Assembly (NCBI GenBank): GCA_027924585.1
Contig: BSBM01001138.1
Coordinates: 13,015,001-13,079,000 of the forward strand
DNA: 64,000 nucleotides
Origin: Larix kaempferi
Lineage: Eukaryota > Streptophyta > Pinopsida > Pinales > Pinaceae
Direction of reading: 5' to 3'
Shown here: positions 33,028 through 45,650 of the stretch, one piece after another
Layout: each line of letters starts with the position of its first letter
Numbering within the stretch: the first letter of the stretch is position 1
Made by a program: the position numbers and the translations under genes
The notes under the pieces: model-generated
Told to the model about the DNA's origin: nothing
The model's input: the letters and a program-made list of their open reading frames with translations, nothing else
The model's database searches: none

Positions 33028-33040
33028 TATTTCCCCATGA
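33028..33040 (-). other. E9 polypurine tract
   Basis: TCATGGGGAAATA on the minus strand directly before the 3' LTR. It is short and modest, so support comes mainly from position. Confidence 0.5.
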
Positions 33041-33612
33041 TATGTGATGTGAGGAGCTCATCGTATGGCTAAAATAGATCATAGAATCTTCTTTTTCAGG
33101 AAAAAAGTGTGATGGTGGCATAGAATATGGAGAATGCATCGAAGGTAACTCACCCTCCCATAGGACTATAGGGACCCTTACCTACAAATACATTGCTCAA
33201 TATGGATGAGGTGCATATAATCTCAAATATAAGGACGAGACGGGCATTCCCATTCTCGTATCAATGTCTCAAAATAAAAAGTGGATCTAGGCCCAAAGGG
33301 GACCTGATCAATACATGGATAATTGTTGTATACATCATTAGTGTCTAGGATGGACTCAATTCTGGAATGTAATCATGTCCAACCATGGTTGATCTGAAGA
33401 AATAATATTCGAACAATGGCATTCCCATGGAATGATGAATCACAATAACTAATGCACTACTGGATCTAAAGGGTAGGGAAAAATTTAATAACCCCCCCCT
33501 AAATTTATATGTATAATAAATGGGCTAATCCCCATGATATATAGGAAAACATGAAGGTTATTTTATCAATTTTATATTATGTATATATAATTTTGTGGTG
33601 AATATCTAATTG

Positions 33613-33790
33613 AATTATATAATTTTGTAAAATCTTGGAAAATATTTTACTTAATTATAAAACTTTGTAAATATTGTTGAATCTTTCACTAAATTATAAA
33701 ACCTTGTAAAGTCTTGGGCCTTGGCGAATATTTTACTAAATTATAAAATCTTGTGAAGTCTTGGTGAATTTTTTGATAAAGTATAAAACC
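33613..33790. repeat. Degenerate AT-rich tandem repeat
   Basis: About four units of 39-48 bp share the phrases AAATTATAAAA, CTTGTAAAGTCTTGG and GAATATTTTACT. Unit length varies, so it is old. Confidence 0.7.
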
Positions 33791-36700
33791 CTACATAGAA
33801 ATAGGAAAACATATACAAAAATACTAAATAGGAGATAAATCATAATAAGCAATCACATAACAAACCCTCTTTTGGTGGTATTTTGGGACCTCACTCTAAC
33901 TATCGTAGTACATAGAAATTCTCCATACTCTAGGAATCAACGAAATTTTTCTTTGCGACGATAAATAGAATCAATGTTATCTGAGGGCCTTCCAGTTACA
34001 CCTATATCCTCATTTATCTCGCCATGCTATTAAAGGGCCCACTAAGACCTCATTTATGCACACACCTTACCAAAGATCATTTTAAGAGAGCAATACTAAT
34101 GCATATACATATATTTTTAATGAATCACAAGTGTCGGAGAATCTTACCAAGAAACTAACATCCTTCCTTATGTATCTTAATTCATCCTAAGACGTCCCTA
34201 CATACTGAATTTAGGAAGAGTTAGACAAATATCACAAAGTATCATCAATTCTAACATAGCATCATATACACCTTCCTACGTGGCAGCTATAAAAACAGAG
34301 TTAAGAACTTCATACCTTCTCTTACGCTTCAATATCCATTTTTATATCTCTATAAGTCCAGATTTAATGTATTCCCCATTAATAAAAGAGAAATATTCAC
34401 ACCGCAATAGTAGGCTAACCAACCACAAAATACAATTCCTATCCTACAAAAATCCTTTGAGAACCATAAAATTCAATAAACAAAACAAGAAACATGTCAA
34501 AATACTTTAAAATTCCGAAAGCAAAAGACGCAGCAAAGACAATGGGATTCCAATTTGCTCCACCCATGGCCTATCCCTGAAAAGAGAACACAGACACAAG
34601 TAGAAACACAATGGCATTGGTTATAAGCAACGCCATTCCCCCCTACACACCCAAATATGTGGCTATGAATGAATTCCCTTCCCCCAAGCATGATGCCGCA
34701 AATACCCACAGAAATGTTATTGTCGCGTCACCGATTGCAAGCTTCACAATCCCCATGTTTCTTGGGGAAACTTCGGATATGAGGCGATGGGATTCAGAAC
34801 TCTCCTAGATGCAAATGGGTCACTATATCACCTGATAGTAAATATCAACTACCCTTCTCATGTGGACATTAAGGAACTTGAAAAACGAGATTCAACCCAT
34901 AAATTCTAGATAAATGTGAATCCAACTTCAATTTCCATGATTAATAGAAGGCGAAAGAGCCCCTAGAGATTCTCATTTCTTGAAATCAGGGGAGGATAGG
35001 AGTTGCCTAGCCATTTTCATGGGGGAATAGAGGTTTAAATTGATTTCTATAGGGGATAAATTGTTTTGTCTTGCCTCCCCTTTTTAAATTCGATGGGGAT
35101 AACTTTCTATTGATTAAAAGTAAGTAAATAAAATGTGGGATAATCATACCTAACGAGTGTTTAATAAAAAATTATCCCATTAAAAATTTAAAACTTCTAA
35201 ATTTATCCCATGGGATAATATTATCCCCTAAATTTTTCCATGCTAAAGAGATCCAAGATCTGTTGTGACTCACACAACTGAGAGTCTAAATCTAACAAGT
35301 CTGGGGAACTACATCTGAACTGGATACAACATGTAACTCGATTTCTTCGAAACACTATCACCAACATAGCCCATATATCTTAGGAAACATAATGTTGAGG
35401 GGTTTCCACATAGGCTCACCAAGGGGCTAGAGTTGGGGATATCTAGGGTCTTCGAACGGATAATTAGAGAACCCTCAATCTATATGAATCTGATCGGTGC
35501 GATGATTGATTTGACTTTGAGCATGAAAGAAAAAACCATACTAGGGGGCATCAAGGTCTCCCCTCAGTCGATCCAAGGCGATCATTAATGATGGTTATGA
35601 GACCAAGGTAAAGGGTACTTATGGATCTATCCTCTTGAATACATGTGTTGATGTCGAGAGAGGGAGACGTACAACTAGAATGGTAATGGTGTTTCCTTGA
35701 TGGAATTGCGAGGGATACAACCAATAAATGAATGGAACCAGACAAGTGACTGAGGAATTTTTTGGGGATATAAGGGTAATTGAGCGAGGGACTCAAATTC
35801 CTTTTTTCAAAGTATGATAGCATGGTTGACCTATATGCATGTGTGGAAATCTTGATGAGAGAAGGGGAGGGACACAACTTGGGGTACCAGGGAACATGAT
35901 TGCATTGGGAGAGACTTAGTGATGGAAAGAGGGGGATGGTACTTATTCTTGACTCAGAGGGAACATGACATTAGTACAAATCCAAGGGTGACTCATCGCA
36001 AAATATTATGAACAAAGGCGACCAAGGTTGTTGTCATAAAAAGAGTCTATATGCAATATACATGAGCATTGAGGAGTTCTATTTGTTAAATGGTTTCTCT
36101 TATGCATGAGCATCAAAGAGATTTTATTGAGGAATACTCCACAATTGTAGCTTCCCAAATGCATGAAAATATGGAAAAAAGGGGTACTTAAAAGCACCTT
36201 TGTATAATGGTTTCCAAAGCGAGAGGATACCTCAACAAGATAAAATGACAGGAAAGGAGATAAGTGTCTAATGAAATGATCATATGATTCAAATGGCTAG
36301 GTGACAATGAATGAAGGTTTGAAAGTGGGGTAGGACATTGATGGTAACCTCCTTGTGGGGTAATGAATGATGGAAAAATAATGTAACTTTTGTAGTATGG
36401 ATGGAGTGGTGGGCTCAATAGTTTGCAATACGAAACATTAGAATGCCTTAACAGCCATAAGTCTAGGAGTATACGGGGTAGGCTAATGAGTGATAATGAT
36501 AGATTAATATGTATATTTTTCTAAAATCATAGACTAAATGGACTCCAAATCCTATGGGAAATTCATGCCATGGTTGTCAAATGGAAAAGGGTAATAAAAG
36601 GTCACCCATGTAAGGTAGGCTATACTATCGAGTAAGGGCGAATGAAAGAGTGGTTAGGTTGGGAAACTTACCCGGATAAAGGGGTGGGTCCTACAGGTGT

Positions 36701-36831
36701 AGAAGGGGATGAAAAGGTTAATGCATATGATATTCTACAAAGGAGAGTACCTATATGCCATTTTGAAGTGTTATATGTGTAGGGACCGATCACCGACTAA
36801 AATTAATGATTCTCATCACGACCTGGACCTA

Positions 36832-36852
36832 CACACACACACGCACACACAG
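36832..36852. repeat. CA dinucleotide run
   Basis: An imperfect (CA)n tract with one CG interruption; an ordinary microsatellite. Confidence 0.8.
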
Positions 36853-37609
36853 ATATATGATACATAAGCATAAAAGTGCTTCTGGAAATAAAATCTAGTA
36901 TACAAGTACATAAAAACTTTGTGATACACAAACCAAGGTAGGATGAAAAATGGCCCATTTTTTTATGGAAAATGGTTCTCATAATCAATAAGAACAAAAA
37001 ATCCTAATTCCAACGGTGTGAAAAACACATCAAACGGACATCGTATGAGGTTGTAACACTTAGAAGAAAATTGGGTCCAGAAATCCTTAAATAGGGTGGG
37101 ACCCACCATTCCATGTGTCGATGTGATGTTCAATAATGGTAGGGTCGAGGCTAGGAATCTCGATATATGACTAAGTGAACACGCCACAAAACTCTAAAAA
37201 TAGTTCTTTGAAGGAAGCAATCTCTTCAAAACTGCAATAGGTTCCTAAATTTATGTTCTCAGTGACACTTGGATTAACCGAAATATCCTCCTAGATGGTG
37301 GGATAGATGTTTTCAATACTACCTTCTTCGAAGGCATCAAGGGTTGGGATCAAGTTCTTGAACCAATTGAATTTTCCACAGGGGATAAATTCTTTCGATT
37401 CAATGGAGATTGGTCCAAATACGGGGAATAAAGGATGGGTTCCTCAGGAATTAAATATGTACGATGGTCCATATCATCGCAAGGAAATCCTGGATCCATA
37501 AGCACTTCGAGGATTTATTTGTTGATTCAAAGGGATCGACTCAATAAGTATGAGGGGCCTAGTTTTTTAGATATCATGGCAATATCATGGGATAATGCGG
37601 AAGGTTCAT

Positions 37610-37975
37610 CAAAATATGAGGTGAAGAAAATGGTGCTCATCTCGCTCGAAGAAGATGCTAGCGGGTGAACTTCTTATATAGTGGTGACTCTGGGACTCTA
37701 CAGAAATTTGGTGCAATTCATCCAATATATATTGATACTCGGGTATATCTGGGCAATGGTGTGAGTAATGACCATGTAGGCCACATACTGCATAAGGATG
37801 ATTGGTGCGTAATGACTTGTTGTGCGTTTTGGGAGTGTCAAGAAGATGGACCACTAGAATTTTCTCGTTGGGTTCATCATCTAACGTCTACATATGAGTG
37901 TGTAACAAGGGAAATTCTAGACAGTTATGGGTAGCATGACCCAAAATATCACACAAAGCACAAGGTAGGGGTGCT
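37610..37975 (-). pseudogene. E9 second pair of zinc knuckles
   Basis: The minus strand reads PCALCDILGHATHNCLEFP at 37970-37914 and, about 40 codons on, YAVCGLHGHYSHHCPD (frame 37854-37609). The first is an intact CX2CX4HX4C knuckle; the second has Tyr for its first Cys. They lie about 0.8 kb downstream of the protease, whereas gag knuckles normally lie upstream of it. They may be a duplicated gag end or an RNA-binding domain belonging to another protein. Confidence 0.6.
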
Positions 37976-38789
37976 CGAGTCATGTCAGTAGGGGGGAGGG
38001 GTCCACGACTTTCTTCGAATTTGTTAGTATTGTCACATTAGTCATTTTTCCCCCAACCTTCTTCTTGGGAATAGGGGGTGGCTACTGGTGCTTCCTTAGG
38101 GACTCTAAGAGGGGGATGATTGGAAATACCAATTGGCTACACATGTGTTAAGACAATTTGTGGTGTATGAGGTGGATTGGGGGGTTAAGGTACCAAACGG
38201 GGAGGCCTAATGTCAAACTTTGGATATTGAGTGTCGCCATAACAGGTGTTCTCATGATTCCAAAAGGTGGAAATAAGAACGGGATTTTCTGAATAGGAGT
38301 GGATCCCTATTGGTTCCCATGTAATTGGCTTGGAGCGGGGCCAGGTTGAGGTTGGACAACAGATTTACCAAAGGAGAAAATGCACAACTCTGATATTTCC
38401 TCCTTTCAGGGTGGAGGAGATAGACCTTGAAAGGTTCCAATCATGGGGGCATCACATAATATTCCTAGACCAACACTCATGAAAGATGGGATAGATGCAT
38501 TGTCGGGACTGCTGTCAATAATGGGTAAGACATTCTCCAGAAAATTTGATCCCTTGGGTTCGCAATAGGTCAACTAGTCTAGTTTTACAATCTTCCCTTC
38601 GTGGGGGAACATCATAAGGCTAAAAAAGGATGAGGTGACTACTTTCATAGCCTACATGTACCTACGCCCAAGGAGGAGGTGTAATCTATTTGGGTGTTGA
38701 AAAACTCAATGTTGATTAGGATTGTTATTCCAGCTAACTCTGCAAGGACATTTTGGAGAAGACCCTGAGGTTGAGTAGTGTGGCCATTG

Positions 38790-39640
38790 TATGCATGCAA
38801 CATCATGAGGGACAACGCAAGTTGGGGGGGGGGATCCAAGCTTCTATCAAACATGAGTTGACATGACATGGGTGGAGGCACCTTGATTGACAATACACTG
38901 ATGAATCACCAAGTTTTGAATGGTAACTGAGATTTGAAAGGCCACCAACGAGGGCATTCGAATCTCTGCTTGATCCAAATTGAATGTTATCATACAAGAG
39001 TTGGAAGGGTCAATTTCACCTAGATATAACAGTAACTAGGATTTGTGTTGTGAAAAATAGTTCTTGAGAACTTCCAATGTGGACATGGAAGCAGGAAACT
39101 GTGCCAAGTCGTCCATAATGTTATAGTTGGGAGTGTCCCAAGAATTGGGATTATTGGCAATGCGACACAAAAGAAACTTAGGAACTTTAGGAATCCCATC
39201 AGTATGTGATCTATTTAGGTGCAAGGGTTTTTCAACTAGAGTGGAATTTTTTCCCTTATCAGTAGTGGCAATTTCAACACCTAAATCGTATTGGTTACAT
39301 CACATATGAAGGTTCAAGTTGATAGACAACATAATAAGGTGTTGAACCCCATAGTCATGAGGTTTAATCGATGAAGCTGGTGGGGATGGATAAGGTGACA
39401 AAGTTTTTCACGTGACTGCCCCTTGTGGAGGGAATGGGTTTTGTAGGACCATTGGTTGCGTTTGGGTGGGCTAAGGCAGAGGAGGATTTTTTTGCTCTTG
39501 TGGGGCAGTAGTCACTTCTCATTGGTTAGCCTCATTCCATAGCTCGAGATCCTTAGCCAAGTGAGGGAAATTATGACTATGTTTTTCATAGACACTGCAT
39601 AAAGAACACGGATGGTTAGTCCATAACTGAGAATTTTTTC
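38790..39640 (-). pseudogene. E9 gag knuckle and protease
   Basis: On the minus strand a degenerate knuckle (HPCSLCSVYEKHSHNFP, Phe for the last Cys) lies at 39620-39560. About 120 codons on comes YNIMDDLAQFPASMSTLEVL, a phrase I associate with the region before the protease in a group of plant Ty3/gypsy-like elements. The protease follows at 38920-38850 as IVNQGASTHVMS, with Asn in the catalytic Asp position. HEGKIVKLD and FMSVGLGIF follow near 38600-38450. Frames are broken by stops. Confidence 0.65.
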
Positions 39641-40099
39641 GTACTAATGCCATTTTTTGGGTTCTTAATCTGTGGGGTTTAGTTGGGTAGGAATGTTTTA
39701 CTGGGTGTATACTTTCCCATGAGGAAAAGGGGGAACAACGGGATGTGGTTGCACTGGATTACCTAGCGTAGGGCCAGGAAAGCGTAGTACGGGTTAATGG
39801 CCTAAGGGGGCACAAAGCCGGTAGAAGCATTGCCACACATGGAGCCACTACAAGAGGTCCCATGAACATGGGGAGATGAGGCATGATACGAATAAGAGGT
39901 ACTCATTCCTATATGCAATGAAGCATATGATCAATCATATCCATAACTATGTGTAAGAATATGGCCCTTATGAGGATGCACAACATGAGGGGTATTACCA
40001 TACGTGTAACCACTTTCCAAGTGAGGGTAAGATGCATACGGATTTGGGTGGGACATGACAACGCTGATCAAACAATTCACAGCATGGGATGCCCCCAGC

Positions 40100-40670
40100 A
40101 GATCTTTCCAAGCAGAGTCTTCATGAGGGGCATCAAGGATGATTATATAAAAATAACTAGATTGTATGTAAATAAAGTCATATTGTTGATCCTTGAGGAT
40201 AAATTCTTCCTTAGTCTGTGGTCATTCAGAGGCCATATCCTTGGAAATCGTGGGAAGGATGGATTCATAAACAAATCTAGGAAGATATTATCATCGAGCT
40301 TGATATTGCACAGACTTCGGTGTCGATGCCACTCATGGATGTGATTCGTGATGTGTGGGGGGGAATTTTGTTGGTGGGATAAAATGATTTCTACACCCTC
40401 TCCATAATCGATGGGTAACTAGAATAATTTTAGGAAATTGTTGGACAAAGACACAAAGTTGGGATTAGTCCTGTGAGGTTGGTTGATGTACCAATTAGAT
40501 GCAACACTAGTTAAGCTTCTCTAAAACAATCCCAACCTGGTGGAATTGTCTACAATGTTGTTCGAGGAGCACCATAGGTGAAACAAGATGTGGTTTTAGG
40601 GGTCTTCACTAGCCTTCCCTTCGAACTTAGGAATGTCTAACGACAGTTTAGTAGGCATGGGAGGCCCATT
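40100..40670 (-). pseudogene. E9 gag core
   Basis: The minus strand reads PMPTKLSLDIPKFEGKASED, then HILFHLWCSSNNIVDNS, SVASNWYINQP and ITNHIHEWHRHRSLC. This is the retrotransposon gag core, with the pattern F-x-G near the start and SxxWY in the middle. Two or three stops interrupt it. The N-terminal part beyond 40670 is Pro/Ser-rich and low in complexity, and further upstream it is interrupted by E10 at 41127. Confidence 0.75.
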
Positions 40671-41122
40671 TGGATCATTATGGATTGGATCATTGGTCAG
40701 CCTCACCAAATGAGGGAGGTTGAGGCTAGCCATGAATGGCATGCTTGTAGTAGTGGAGATGTGGAAGGAACAACAACAGTGTTGGTTGTGGTTCCAACTA
40801 TAAGTCCTCCACCGATAGTTCCCCCTCCCATCAAAGTTTTGTCAGTGAATATGCTGCCAATAGTTCCCCTGCTAAAAGGGTCAAATATTTCACCACTGGA
40901 AGGGGGAATATTAGTAGTCATAATTTCACTAGTGTGTGGACATGTAGTTGATCTTGAATTTGAGGAGTCAGAATTACGAGACTCATAGAAGTGCTTCGGT
41001 GATTGTGTAGCGTGTTGAACTAATGTTCAACGTGAAGAGCCAACCATGCGGTCGAAGAAACCGTACTAAGGGGGTTGACCCAGAATTCTCCGATAGTACC
41101 TTGGGGGAGCTATAGTGATGGA
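40671..41122 (-). other. E9 upstream gag region
   Basis: Minus-strand sequence rich in Pro, Gly, Thr and Ser codons (frame 40921-40703) continues up to the E10 insertion site. No domain is recognised. The overlapping plus-strand frame 40680-40988 is taken as its shadow. Confidence 0.4.
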
Positions 41123-41127
41123 TTCCT

Positions 41128-41746
41128 TGATCCATATGGATATAGTTGGACACCCACCTATTCCACTAGTTCAAAATAGTTTTCTATTTTGGTAGTTTAC
41201 TTGTAATTTTTCTACAGTTTTTTGGGTCCCGAAATTCCAGGGCCATTTTGAGGCCCTAAACGACATCTTTTGGAGATTCTGGTGGGTCAATGATTTCCAT
41301 AAAGATACATTGTCCCCCAGTCGAAAGTTGTATATATCGGATAGACATTTCCAACAGGTTATAGAGCGCCCCAAACAAAGATTGTATGCAAAGGTTATGA
41401 TCCCGTGAAGTTAACTGCTCAACTAACCACCTTGGGGACGCAAAATTTATGACGGTTCATCTTCTAGGGTTAGGTTTTTGGATGTTTATGGTTCTTTCCA
41501 TGATGCTTATGATAAATAGGCTCTTTCGGCCTCTTCTTGTATTCAACTTGTCACGAATGAGTGTAGCCGCCACATCTCTTCTCAGAGATATAGCTACCAC
41601 CATTCTAGCTACTTTTATTTTACAATTTGTTCTATTTAATTCATTTACTAGAATATGAGTTTACTGTATCATTGTGTTTCTTGCCATATACCTGTGTAGG
41701 TGAATATATATGCTCTTTCATTTCATTTTCACATAAATTCAGATCA
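41128..41746 (+). repeat. E10 5' LTR
   Basis: 619 bp from TGATCCATATGGATATAG to AAATTCAGATCA, followed by one base and the primer-binding site. It pairs with 46394-47011. Confidence 0.93.
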
Positions 41747-41747
41747 A

Positions 41748-41760
41748 TGGTATTAGAGCC
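41748..41760 (+). other. E10 primer-binding site
   Basis: TGGTATTAGAGCC differs by one transition from the initiator tRNA-Met site TGGTATCAGAGCC. Confidence 0.93.
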
Positions 41761-41875
41761 TTCTTCTCTTGTGATTTATCAGTGCATGTCCCCGACGAGA
41801 TCTGAATATCGAGAGTTGGGTCTCAAATTAGTTGAGCTTGGGGAAAACCCTCCTCGTTGATCCAAGCGAGCTCCC

Positions 41876-42840
41876 ATGGCGGGAGAAGAAAAGAGAGATG
41901 ACAGAGTAGGAGATCCTATTAAGTTGTTTCTCTAGGAATCCCTTGTGTGACAGAGGAACGAGATGATGGATAATTTCACACAAATACTTCGAAGAATGTC
42001 GACGACGGCAGATGCACCTTCAACGAGCAGTCATTTTGGGGGTGCGACTCCCTTCAAGGTACAAATTAACTTTGAAATTACCCTATTTGAAGGAAATATA
42101 GATGCAGATGCTTTAGATAAATCGTTGAATCTAATAGAGGGTTACTTCTTTGTTCAAAAAAATTTTGATAGCTAAAAGATCACATTCGTGATCCTTAAGT
42201 CCCTTCCCCATATTAAATATTGGTGGGACGGGTACTGCGAGAGGCATGCAAGAGATGAATGTGAACTATTCAAGATAGACCCCACTTGGGCAGATTTTTT
42301 CGATGCATTCAAGGAATAATTCTACCATGTCGAAAACTATGATAACCAGTACACCAAATGGACGAGTTTAGGCCAGGAGAGAAACCAAATAGTTCCAGAT
42401 TTTATCAGCATGTTCCATAACCTGCGCTCCAAGCTGGGTATTCGAGACTATGAATGACACTTGGTCCTAAAGTACTGCAGTGTCTTGCACAGGTACATTC
42501 AAATATAGATGGATTTCCTAGATATATCCTCACTAGGAGAAGCTTATAGATATAATGTCAAGATCGAGTAGAATTTTAAGCAAAATAATAAGAGGGATTT
42601 TGGGTCTACAAATCAGCAACAAAATCCTAGAAAAGGTGGCCCTAATTCACAAAGCAAAGGAAATAGAAATGATGGACAAAGCCTTGATAACCAACCCAAG
42701 CTACAGGAAAAGAAGGGTAATGGGAAATCAAAGAAGGACACTGGAAAGTGGTGTGAATTCCACAAGAGCCCTTGGCACAACACTGATGAGTGCCGCTCAA
42801 AACAATCCTTGTTGGCCAAGACAAAATTCCTAGATCCAGA
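41876..42840 (+). pseudogene. E10 gag
   Basis: The frame starts at ATG 41876 (MAGEEKRDDRVGDPIKLFL) and passes through FKVQINFEITLFEGNIDADA, YWWDGYCERHARDE and FISMFHNLRSKLGIRDYE, typical retrotransposon gag phrases. At least eight stops interrupt it. Near its end WCEFHKSPWHNTDECRSKQS has Cys, His, His and Cys in a spacing that some plant gypsy elements use in place of the usual CCHC knuckle. The 42555-42833 frame on the same strand is a shadow. Confidence 0.82.
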
Positions 42841-43480
42841 CTTTGACTTAGAACCTGATGGAGAGAAAGAAAAGGGAAATCAAATCATTGAGGCAGAACC
42901 TAGTGCCACCATCACAACTGCAAATATTCAACCAAAAGAGTCAAAGGAGACAGAGGAATGGGAGCACCTCTTTGATTCACAACTATGGCTGCAAGGAACT
43001 ATGCTACACTTCATTGTTGATAGTCGTAGCCAGAAAAAACTCATCTTGACCGAGGTTGTCAAAATATTGAAGCTTATGACAGTTCCACATCCCCAACCAT
43101 ACAACATCGATTGGTTGAGCTAGGGATGAGACATATGTGTTAGTTAACAGTGATGCATTTCCTACAATATCAAGCCCTTCAAAGTTGAGGTAATGTGTGA
43201 TGTTTCTCCGCTTGAATTTTTTGATATTCTTTTAGGAAAACCATATATGTGGAAACTTCATGATGTGTATGAGTCTAGACCTCTTAGTGTCATTATTAAT
43301 TTGAGAAAGAATATCTACAGGATACCAGAGACACTTCCCACCACTGTAGTGTCCCTCGTCACAGCTAAGCAGTGCAAGAAGGTAATCTCCCAGACAAGTA
43401 AATTCGTCCTCTTCATGGTTCATTCTGAAGGTGAACAAAAGATTGCAACATCCACCACCTCCATACAGAACCCCTCTATG
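42841..43480 (+). pseudogene. E10 protease region
   Basis: 42809-43123 carries LWLQGTMLHFIVDSRSQ, where the retropepsin D-S/T-G triplet has become D-S-R. A stop and a frameshift near 43123-43190 precede VMCDVSPLEFFDILLGKPYM, the usual region after the protease flap (LG.PW). The linker then runs on in the open frame 43193-43645 towards RT. Confidence 0.75.
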
Positions 43481-44431
43481 CAGCAGAATCAGGTGGACAA
43501 GATCGTGGAAGAATACAAAGACATCTTCACCACACCCACCAGGGTGCCAGTACATTTCTCGGTCAATCATTCCATTGATTTGATCCCTGGTGTGCCTTTA
43601 CCTAATGGGCCAGTATATAGGCGTTCCCTCATGGAAAATGAATAAATCAAATGCTAGATTCAAGAATTGATCCAAAAGAGGAACATTCGACCTAGCTCCT
43701 CACCTTGTGGGAGCCCAATTGTGTTGGTATAGAATAAAGATGGGACATGGTGACTGTGTATTGATTACCGAGCTCTAAACAAGATCACAGTCTGGAATTG
43801 GTATCCCATTCCCCGTATCGATGACCTTCTTAACCAGCTCAAGGGTGCCAAATATTTTAGAAAGATTGATCTGAATTTTGGATATCATCAAGTTCCAATT
43901 GAGTAAACCGATGTTTGGAAGACTGCCTTCAAATATCGGGAAGGCCTTTTTGAGTGGTTGGTCATGCCTTTCAGCTTGACTAATGCTCCAGCAACTTTCA
44001 CGAGGATGATGGATGATATGCTATGACCATTCACTAACTCTTTTGTGGTCGTATATCTGGATGATATTCTCATCTACGACAGAACATGGGAAGAGCATTT
44101 GCAGCATAGCCACCAAGCCCTCAACACCTTGCACCAGCACAAGTTATATGATAATCTAGAGAAGTGCTCATTTGGGATGAAGAGGGTTCAATATATAGGA
44201 TACATCTTAGACGAACATGGTTTTCATGTGGATCTAGCCAAGATCCAAGCCATCCATGATTTTCCAACCTCAACAACTCTCACAGATCTTTGCAGCTTCC
44301 TAGGCCTTGCCAACTTCTATCACAGATTTGTGTTGGGATTCTCTAATATTGCTTGGTGCCTTAGCCAAGTGAAGAAAGGGGTATCTAAGGAAAATTTCAG
44401 CTGGTCCAAGACAGAAAAAAGAAAAAAATAA
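43481..44431 (+). pseudogene. E10 reverse transcriptase
   Basis: RT motifs are in order: [100 protein letters not shown], and the catalytic box YLDDILIY at about 44054. Then come LEKCSFGMKRVQYIGYILDE and the connection phrase FLGLANFYHRFV. Both catalytic Asp are intact, but five or more stops occur before and between the motifs. The frame ends in an AAAT repeat at 44431. Confidence 0.9.
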
Positions 44432-44447
44432 ATAAATAAATAAATTG
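44421..44447 (+). repeat. AAAT microsatellite inside E10 pol
   Basis: A run of AAAT units with stop codons in frame lies between the RT connection domain and RNase H (IEDLKQHLCSTPILSLPD). It probably grew after the element died. Confidence 0.8.
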
Positions 44448-44870
44448 AGGATCTAAAGCAACACTTATGTTCGACACCTATCCTTTCCTTACCAGATCTG
44501 CAACAACCCTTTGAGATTGAAATAGATGCTTCAGACTATGTTGTTGTTGCAGTCCTCACTCAGCATGTCCATCCAGTGGCATATCATAGTGAGACACTTT
44601 CAGATACACTATGAAAGTACCCCACCTATGACAAGGAAATGCATTCCATTTTCCAAGCCTGTCACCAATTGAAGCATTACATCCTTGGAAAAGAGAAATT
44701 CATCCACGCTGATCACAAGCCCCTGCAGTTCATGCAAACCCAAGGGAAGTTACAGAATAACCGCCACCAGAATTGGTCCACTTACTTGCAACATTTCTAG
44801 TTGAATATTAAATATAAGAAGGGAAGCACCAACCGAATCACCGATTTCCTCAGTTGGCCTCCAGTAGCAA
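44448..44870 (+). pseudogene. E10 RNase H
   Basis: FEIEIDASDYVVVAVLTQ, AYHSETLSDTL, YDKEMHSIFQACHQLKHYIL and FIHADHKPLQFM hold the RNase H acidic residues (Asp, Glu, Asp). The end phrase IKYKKGSTNRITDFLSWPP is recognisable; the family has NxxADxLSR. Stops fall near 44612 and 44800. Confidence 0.85.
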
Positions 44871-45650
44871 CACTTACCATAGTTCTCTACTCTTTTTGCC
44901 ATGAGACCTCCGGATGGCCTCAACTATATAGCACAGATCCTGAGTTTTCTCCCATCTATCAAGCCCTATGTGCAAGCACATCCATAGCAGACTTTCATCT
45001 TCAAGAAGGCTTGCTATGCCACCTGGTACATCTTTGCGTTCCTTCAAGTGAGCATGGAAAGATGATTTGAGAAGCTCATTACAGTCGGGTGGCAGGGCAC
45101 TTTGGCACCGAAAAGATAGTGGCCATATTGTAGAAGTATTTTTATTGGCCTAATCTCTGAAAAGACGTCGGCTGATACATAAGATCCTGCACTACCTTTG
45201 CCATCATGAAACTTGCCATAAAAAAGCAGGGGTTGTACACCCCTCTTCCTACTCCTAATGGGCCATGGGAATCCATATCCATGCATTACATGTCTGTACT
45301 ACCTTCAACCAAGCATGGAAATGAATTTTTATTTATGGTCGTGGATCATTTCTCTAAGATGTCCCTTCTAATAGCTTACAAGAAGAACATATCTGTTGAA
45401 GCCACTGCTAATCTCTTCTTCGAGCATGTTTGGGTTCATTTTGGGCTTCCACGGACTATCATTTTAGATCAGGACAACAGGTTTCTAAACACTTTCTGGT
45501 CCATCCTATGGTCATTGGTGGATACCAAGCTCACCAAATCGACTTCCTTCCACCCTCAAACCGATGGACAAACAAAGGTAGTCAACATGATGATTGTGCA
45601 TATTCTGAGAATGTACAATTCTAAACATCCTCACACATGTTGAGATCCTT
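44871..45650 (+). pseudogene. E10 integrase
   Basis: The zinc domain is HYSRVAGHFGTEKIVAIL with the second Cys of its CxxC lost (SCTTFA). In the catalytic core (45206-45643) the first Asp is His (SISMHYMSVLP), the second Asp remains (TIILDQDNRFLN), and the Glu is Lys (TDGQTKVVNMM). Two of the three DDE residues are therefore gone. A stop ends the frame after NSKHPHTC, in the YNNSxHxS-like part of the core. Confidence 0.88.

Larger units (their letters stand above)
33041..37600 (-). other. E9 distal internal region, no recognisable gene
   Basis: 4.5 kb with only short open frames on both strands (34280-34808, 35551-35877, 36188-36418, 36963-37187). None shows RT, integrase or other known motifs. 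The plus-strand frame 34611-34808 begins with ATG in a fair context and lies in a less AT-rich patch, but is unrecognised. A short AT-rich tandem repeat is at 33613-33790 and a CA dinucleotide run at 36832-36852. In an autonomous element this is where RT and integrase would be. Confidence 0.5.

Noticed and set aside
42555-42833. 92-codon frame in E10 gag region
   Set aside because: Shadow: the true gag reading with WCEFHKSPWHNTDEC is in another frame.
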